64,000 nucleotides of DNA. It comes from Ixodes scapularis. Lineage: Eukaryota; Arthropoda; Arachnida; Ixodida; Ixodidae. A program made the position numbers and the translations under genes. This document shows, piece by piece, positions 58,404 through 64,000 of this stretch; positions within the stretch are counted from its first letter, which is position 1; the number at the start of each line of letters is the position of its first letter. Where the stretch lies: contig NW_024609836.1 in the NCBI RefSeq assembly GCF_016920785.2, forward strand, positions 6,876,406 to 6,940,405, written 5' to 3'. A model generated the notes under the pieces. That model was not told the origin of the DNA. It did not search any database and saw only the letters and a program-made list of their open reading frames with translations.

Positions 58404-60060
58404 TTAGACGATTGATGGCAACAGTAACATCACTCCAGTATAATTCGCAATGAAGTCCCAATAATGGTTCATGAGACCTGTAAAGCTCATCAGTTCTTTT
58501 TTCGTCTTTGGCCTCCTCATGGTCTGAATCGCCTTGACACGAACGGGGTCAGGAGCATGCCCCCCAGAGCCGATCTGATGGCACAGGTACATGACCGTTC
58601 CCTTGGCAGAGCTACATTTGGACAGCTTTAAGCGCGAGACACATGGACGGCAGAATCGTCCGATCCGACGTCTGATCCGACAGTCCGAACGCCACTCCAA
58701 ATTGCCGCACGCGACAGTTTGAGACACACGCTTCCGACCTTGCATGCGACACGACGATTCGCTCGGCTCCGCCCAGGAGATCCAAGCACTCCAGCGGAGG
58801 TCCGCGTTCACAGATCTCTGGTCCCAGATTGACGCTTTAGCTCACACGAGCGAAGTTAGAAGCTCGTTCTCGTTAGCTCGTGCATTCTTTGCCGGGGCCA
58901 TCTTTCTCGAATCGGTCAGCGGGATCCACGCGTCCGGCTTCCCGTCGCCCGTCCCGTTTTCTTATTCGTCCAGCCAGACCCAGTACGTCATCATGACGTT
59001 CGCGCTAGCTGTGCTGTCATTGGCTGGACGCATCCGACAATCCGTCCGCCGTTCGAAACTATCTGGCGCGTTGGATGCATGTCGGATCGCCGATCCGATG
59101 TCTGAAGCGACCAAACTTTTCGGATGAGGCAGTCGTACTGCCGGATCGGACGTCGGATCGGATGGATGTTTTGCGCGCATGTGTCTCGCGCTTTACAGTG
59201 AGCCCCACGCGACTCAAGGTCTCGAGAACCCTCTTTACATGCAAAAGGTGGTCTTCCCCTCTTAGACGAATAAACTGCAATGTCATGGTTATATGCTCCT
59301 GCATATTCTCAGTATGATTGCAGCACCTCATTCATCACACGCTGAAACGTTGCCACTGTATTTTTCAACACGTAGGGCATAACTGTCCAAGCGTACTGTC
59401 CGGTATTGGTTACGAATGCCACAAACTTCTGGGACCGTTTTTCAACTGCATGGTATTTTCCAGTACCCCCGAGTTAGGTACAGTAGTGTTGTATACGACG
59501 CCTTCGCGACCATCCAGATAATTTCGGTTGCATTATTTATAGGAAAGGCATTGACTTGAATGATTGCGTTCAATTATCTCTAATCGATGCACAATCTCGT
59601 ACTCACATCCTGCTTCGCTAGGCACACCACCGGACGAGCAAACCTTGATTCAATTAGGTAGATCATACCCCACTCTCGAAGCTGTTCAACCTGCTTTTCC
59701 ACTCCTCCCTTCATTTTTATCGGCACCTTATCAGCATATTTCTTCTTTTGGGGTAAGCTTTCAATAAGTCTTATCTTGTGCAATCCATTTGCACACTTTT
59801 CTGTGCGCTTAGAAAAGACCAAAACGAGCTGCTGCGCGCTCTACATCTCCTTTTTCTCCACGGTCTTCTGTGACCCATCTGTTCCCCGCCCGTCTGTTGG
59901 GAGTTCCTCCACCGAACCAAAGTCGTAGATGGGTTGACGACCCCAATTTGCACAGCAACTCCTGTGTGAGCTCAGGCGTGAAGTTTTTGGCCTGATCGGG
60001 GGAGACGGTTTTGGGCAATCCCATTCGCGAGAATATTTCAACCACCTGCCTTCGCCGTTA
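58404..60060 (-). mobile_element. Scrambled Ty3/gypsy retrotransposon pol
   Basis: Minus strand, left to right in transcription: integrase piece 60045-59920 (LPKTVSPDQAKNFTPELTQE), then RT start 59790-59580 (VEKQVEQLREWGMIYLIESR, ARPVVCLAKQD), RT middle about 59330-59200 (HVKRVLETLSRVGLT), then RT end 58630-58440 (KLSKCSSAKGTV, RPKTKKELMSFTGLMNHY). Normal gypsy order is RT-RNase H-integrase, so this is rearranged. Multiple frameshifts. No LTRs recognised. Confidence 0.8.
58631..59192. mobile_element. PIF/Harbinger-type MITE with TTA duplication
   Basis: 562 bp; starts AGCGCGAGACACATG and ends with the inverse CATGTGTCTCGCGCT; TTA flanks at 58628-58630 and 59193-59195. Subterminal CCGATCCGACGTC words are inverted at the right. 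It sits between two adjacent codons' worth of the gypsy RT; removing it with one TTA makes the flanking frames contiguous. No ORF. Confidence 0.85.
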
Positions 60061-60621
60061 GCGATCTAATACAAACTTTGCTGCGCCAAACCAATATTTT
60101 GCCTACTACAAAACCTGCTACAAAAGTTCGAATACCGTTTCCGTCTTTGAATTTGCTGTGGCAGTGCCCAATATTATGGTGATAACATGCTCTTTTATCA
60201 CTACAATTCTGGCGGTAAAAAGCGTTGCCGACGTGAGGCTGCAGCAGTTCCTAATGAGCAAAGAACAGTGCAGAGTCTGGCTATCTTGTATAAAAACACT
60301 TTTGGAGTTTTCATATACGCTAATTCTTGTAGAAATAAAGCGCTCTGCTGAGCTAGGTCGACGCCTGTGCCTTTTCCTGCACTGCAGACATTTGTGAGCC
60401 GGAGTTAGCTCCCAGTGATGGTGGAATGCATGGGGTTGCCCGCGATGTGGGCGCGAACGAATGCTGAACCGAAATCTGGATTTCACAAAACAAGCCACAA
60501 AAGCGTGCAACGGGATGCTACAAACACCAAAACGTCATTCGTACAGCGATATCTCGAATGGATGGCCGTACTTTTTTTTAGAAAAAAAAAAGGAGGCGCA
60601 TTTGACAGAAATGTTTAGGTC
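60061..60621. other. Intergenic, possible retroelement debris
   Basis: An open frame on the minus strand (60510-60118) without recognisable motifs. Nothing firm. Confidence 0.3.
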
Positions 60622-60716
60622 ATTAAACTTGACGAAGAAAACGAGAAAGGACGGACAACCACAGTTTGTGGTTTTGCGTCCTTTCTCGTTTTCTTCCTCA
60701 ATTCCTCAAGTTTAAT
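60622..60716. repeat. Long hairpin 1
   Basis: Left arm ATTAAACTTGACGAAGAAAA then CGAGAAAGGACG pairs with CGTCCTTTCTCG and TTTTCTTC...CAAGTTTAAT; innermost CCACAGTTTGTGG. About 38 bp of stem with a 10-nt bulge on the right arm. Confidence 0.88.
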
Positions 60717-61212
60717 TGTCTTACACCAACCCGCTCGTCCTGTCCTTACTCCGTTCACGTCTTGTTTCTCCGAAAAAGAGAGGGAACGGCCTCGCGTCTT
60801 CTCCGCCTCGCCGCCTTGAGGGAGCGAAGCGAAGAGAGAAGGAAACGAGATATCTCTACGTCACGCGCCTCGTCGGCCTCGTTCAATCTCAACCCCTTTT
60901 TCCAAAAATACGGCCGTCCATTCGAGATATCCCCTTACGAGTAGTGTTGTAGGGATTGTAGCGTCCCGCCTACATGCATCTCCTGCATTGTTTTTATGAA
61001 ATCCAAGTTTCGGTTCGCTATCTGTATAATGATAACTTAAATTCTATGCTTAGGAGGACACGTACTGCCATCTCTCGGGAAGAGCGCTTAGCTTTCACTT
61101 TGATGAACAGCAGATTTGTCACATCTCCACAAAAAAAAAAAAAAAAAAAGCTGGATAGTTTAAGTTAACATGGTGGAAAGCATGATACTCCGGCAAACAA
61201 ATGTCTTCTAAA

Positions 61213-61367
61213 CATGATGATTGAAAACTCGAGACTGTGGTTTGAAAAACGGAAACGGAAAATCGTGAAGTAGAAAGAAAAGGGGACAGACGTTGTCTGT
61301 CTCTTTTTCTTTCTACTTCACGATTTTCCGTTTTTCAAACCACAGCCTCATGTTTTCAATCATCATG
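61213..61367. repeat. Long hairpin 2 (near-perfect palindrome)
   Basis: Arms of about 75 nt: CATGATGATTGAAAAC outermost, then CTGTGGTTTGAAAAACGG, AAAATCGTGAAGTAGAAAG and innermost GACAGAC-GTT-GTCTGTC (61285-61301), with a 6-nt ACGGAA-type insertion in the left arm as the main asymmetry. Fold-back MITE or precursor-like hairpin. Confidence 0.92.
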
Positions 61368-62916
61368 CATAACTTACGCCAGCTCGCCTGTACTTTAACC
61401 GTTTTTTCGTCTTCTAAACCTTAGATTGGAAGTTTTAGAATCCTTATAACAACAGTTATCAATTTGGAAACCGGACATGTAGACTTTTCAAAGAGGAAAT
61501 GACACAGAACATACAAAACAAAATTGACCAAACGCTCAGAAACCCCCAAAAAATGCATGCGACAAATTAGAAAAAAAAAAAAAAAAAATCACACTTTGCA
61601 GTTAGGAGGGTATGAGAAATGTCACCCGTGATCAATATAGATTAGTTGAGGCGTTGTCGTACTCAAGCGTTCGTGCTTATTTGCTAATATACAATGAAAC
61701 ATATTACCTCACCTTTTATTTTTGTTGCTCTTTGCTCAACAAAACATCGCATATTTAATAAATATTTCCTTATCTCCGGGATGCAGGTAGTCAGAATAAA
61801 TATAGGCAATTTTTGTTTTGCAAGCTATTTTACATCGAGTAAACTAACCAATGAAATGTCCAGCTTCATTTTGCCTGGGTTTTGTCCTTTGTATTCCATG
61901 TCCCTCTTTCGTTATCGTAAATTCGAAACCAACACGGTCAACCATCTACAGGATGATCGAGTTCATTCCTATTCCTCAGGATTCTAATACAGCAGTACAT
62001 ATATTGAGTGACTCTTTGTGATAGGAGTGCCATAAGTTATTTCCTCAAAATTTAAGTTTTATACCGCCACGACATTCATGCCAATATTTTAAAAGAGCCT
62101 TAATTCAATCAAGATAAGATAAATTGCATCCAGAGTCTGCATTAAATGAAGGAAAATTTGAATACTAACGTGATGAATTTGTGCGTGCAACAACTTAAAC
62201 TGTTCTCGTAAAGCTGAATCTTTCACCATTCAAAAACGATTCATGATTTGAGAATATTTATCTCATCAAACGCTAATTTAGACAACGTTTTAACAACTTT
62301 CTGGTCTTAATAGACTTTTTTTTTCCGTAGTCTATCCTGATACACAGGAGTAAAGTGCATTTTGCGAGAACATATATAGCGCAAAACTGCTACAGCTGTC
62401 GACCAAACTGCACGACTACACCACAGCTGTCTCGAGTTTCAGAGACATGAGGCTCGCAGTATTTTATTAACGGCTTGTAGATAACAAGGCCGCACTGCTG
62501 GATTTCTTTACGTCATCAAACGGAGGGAGCCCAGCGTTTGCCAGATACCGGACACGGGTGCAGCGTTAGCGTTTGACTGAAGGCTCGTATCCTCACTGAT
62601 GGAACACGAGTGCCAGCCAAACACTAACGCAGCAGTCGTGTCCAATCTGTGGCACACGCAGGCCTTCGTTCGACGACGTACAGAGTCCTGCACTGGGGCC
62701 TTGTCCTCTAGGGGGTGTTCTATTCGCGGTGGGGTTGGAGAGAGGGAGAGAGAAACAGATAGGAGCAATCTCTCCCTGTACGTGCTGCAAACAAGACCGA
62801 GAAGCTTAGGATGTGATAAAGCCACGGAGTAACTGATAAGTGCACCCTTCCAAGCACAGCCTTGCCTTCAGCTAGAGTCGTTTTGTGTGGTGGGGCGGCT
62901 GTGCAGAACGGAAGCC
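61368..62916. other. AT-rich intergenic, no gene supported
   Basis: A17 tract at 61571-61587; otherwise AT-rich until about 62480, then more GC. Short frames 62508-62825 lack recognised homology. Confidence 0.4.
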
Positions 62917-63105
62917 ATGTGTTGCATCTCGATACTGCTGACGCTCGCGCTCGTAGCCGTGTTGGCGGTTGCCTGGTATTGGTTTCGATACTGGGCCGAC
63001 GCCTGCTGGAGCCTCGTTTGGGCAGAACGTTTCGGCGCATCTCCCGGTATGTGGCCTTTGTTGTTTGGGTCTTGGGGCAGGGGCGGGACCCGATCCCTGG
63101 GATGA
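62917..63105 (+). CDS. Possible first coding exon: membrane-anchor peptide, unknown
   Basis: ATG at 62917 in a good context (GCC before ATG). The first ~20 residues after MCCISI are strongly hydrophobic (LLTLALVAVLAVAWYW), then FRYW and a basic/aromatic stretch. A consensus-like donor GGTATGT lies at 63046/63047, after 43 codons plus one base. This layout resembles the N-terminal anchor exon of a microsomal protein such as a cytochrome P450, but no diagnostic motif is present and no second exon is in the window. Without splicing the ORF is 62 codons. Low confidence. Confidence 0.25.
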   Translation: MCCISILLTLALVAVLAVAWYWFRYWADACWSLVWAERFGASPGMWPLLFGSWGRGGTRSLG

Positions 63106-64000
63106 CGACAAATATTATTGCCGGCTTAGATTGGTACCCTTTTTGATCTGGATGAGCGCCTTTCCAGTGTGCCATCCTGCAGAACGCTGCCACACGATAA
63201 AAGTAAAATAATTCAAATTATCAATGAACAATGAGCGCGCAAACACGAAGTATCAAACATAACTGAAAATTGTTCTCGAATACAGCTGAAACAGGGAACT
63301 ATACTTTGAACGAGACCGCGAGTTCGACCTAAAGTTTGGTCTTTGAGGCTTTCGCTTTATCGTTCTTCAATCTTATTGTTAGTCTGGGTGGGAGGAAGTC
63401 GCGGAAGAAGACAGGACGGGTGCCATTGTCATTGTCTCAGCATAGGGCAGACGTAATTGCTTTTGTCACAACACACGACCGGCGGAATCTTCCTTGTCTC
63501 AGGACAGGGCATGCGGAATTGTCCATCATTGCCAGAAATTTGCGACGGGCGCTTCTAATTCACTTATCTCTCCCCACGTGGAGTATTCACCATTAACATT
63601 TACGCCATGTGCAAATTTCCACCAAAGCGGATTGTGCACAACGTGAAACAAAACCAACTTCAAAGATACAAAAAAAAAAAAAAAAAGGAGGAGATAATGA
63701 GTGTCCCGCGCATGCAACGTACTAATAGCTTTATAATTCTCACTTACCATTTCATGGCAATACTGCGATCAAATGAAGAACATCGGAACTCGTAAACAAC
63801 TTCGCAGAAGTTATCGCACATATTTCTATAGTTCTTATGGACCCCTTTGGAAAGACTGCCCTCTGTTAGCAGCTGTGGAATACCTGCCCAATGGCGGACT
63901 GAAACCGCAACCTCAAGGCACACCTTATCCGTTTGGTTGAATTAAAAGTCAAAAACACACCCACAGAAGAAGGCGATGAACGCATTGACGTTGCACTTTT
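63106..64000. other. Right edge, no gene supported
   Basis: Contains imperfect direct repeats around TTGTCTCAGCATAGGGCA (63432) and TTGTCTCAGGACAGGGCA (63493), and an A17 tract at 63670. Nothing recognised. Confidence 0.4.

Overview
The window looks like nuclear DNA of an arthropod, most probably a hard tick (Ixodida). It holds two conserved host genes with long or absent introns, set in very dense transposon debris. The debris includes Penelope-like elements with a GIY-YIG tail, several non-LTR retrotransposons with RNase H or microsatellite tails, a Ty3/gypsy wreck, a tRNA-derived SINE-like piece and many MITEs or fold-back elements. The tick assignment rests on recognition of these repeat families and is not proven.

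Positions 1-24.2 kb hold the 5' part of XRN2 (nuclear 5'-3' exoribonuclease, Rat1) on the minus strand. Seven coding exons (24139-24213, 16247-16368, 12519-12630, 10109-10282, 5284-5446, 4166-4216, 888-995) join in phase through GT-AG introns. They encode about the first 268 residues, and the gene continues off the left edge. Introns of 1.1-7.8 kb carry MITEs, minisatellites, Penelope-like and other retroelement pieces, a THAP-domain fragment and a fragment resembling the SWIM/YqaJ-type transposon-associated family.

Positions 24.2-31.2 kb: after a ~0.9 kb head-to-head promoter region, the plus strand carries GTF3C1 (largest TFIIIC subunit). It is one uninterrupted 1932-codon reading frame (25123-30921) with a canonical AATAAA at 31137. 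The human gene is split into many exons, so the intronless state is notable. XRN2 acts in RNA polymerase II termination and rRNA processing, and TFIIIC recruits RNA polymerase III. Both are housekeeping nuclear RNA functions that could share a promoter.

Positions 31.2-64 kb are intergenic repeat DNA with no convincing host gene. In order they hold: a TTCGAA-rich element; a hAT-type MITE; a nest of 1.1-1.2 kb long-TIR elements with 8-bp target duplications; fold-backs; a non-LTR retrotransposon broken by a ~1.2 kb palindromic MITE pair and a CACGTG minisatellite; an unrecognised decayed ORF; a Penelope-like element; gypsy pieces; two non-LTR 3' ends; a scrambled gypsy split by a TTA-flanked MITE; and two long hairpins. 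A short membrane-anchor ORF near 62.9 kb might be a first exon of an unknown gene. The window records layered transposition rather than a clear new system. The strongest leads are the intronless TFIIIC gene, the palindromic MITE/E-box array and several dateable insertions.
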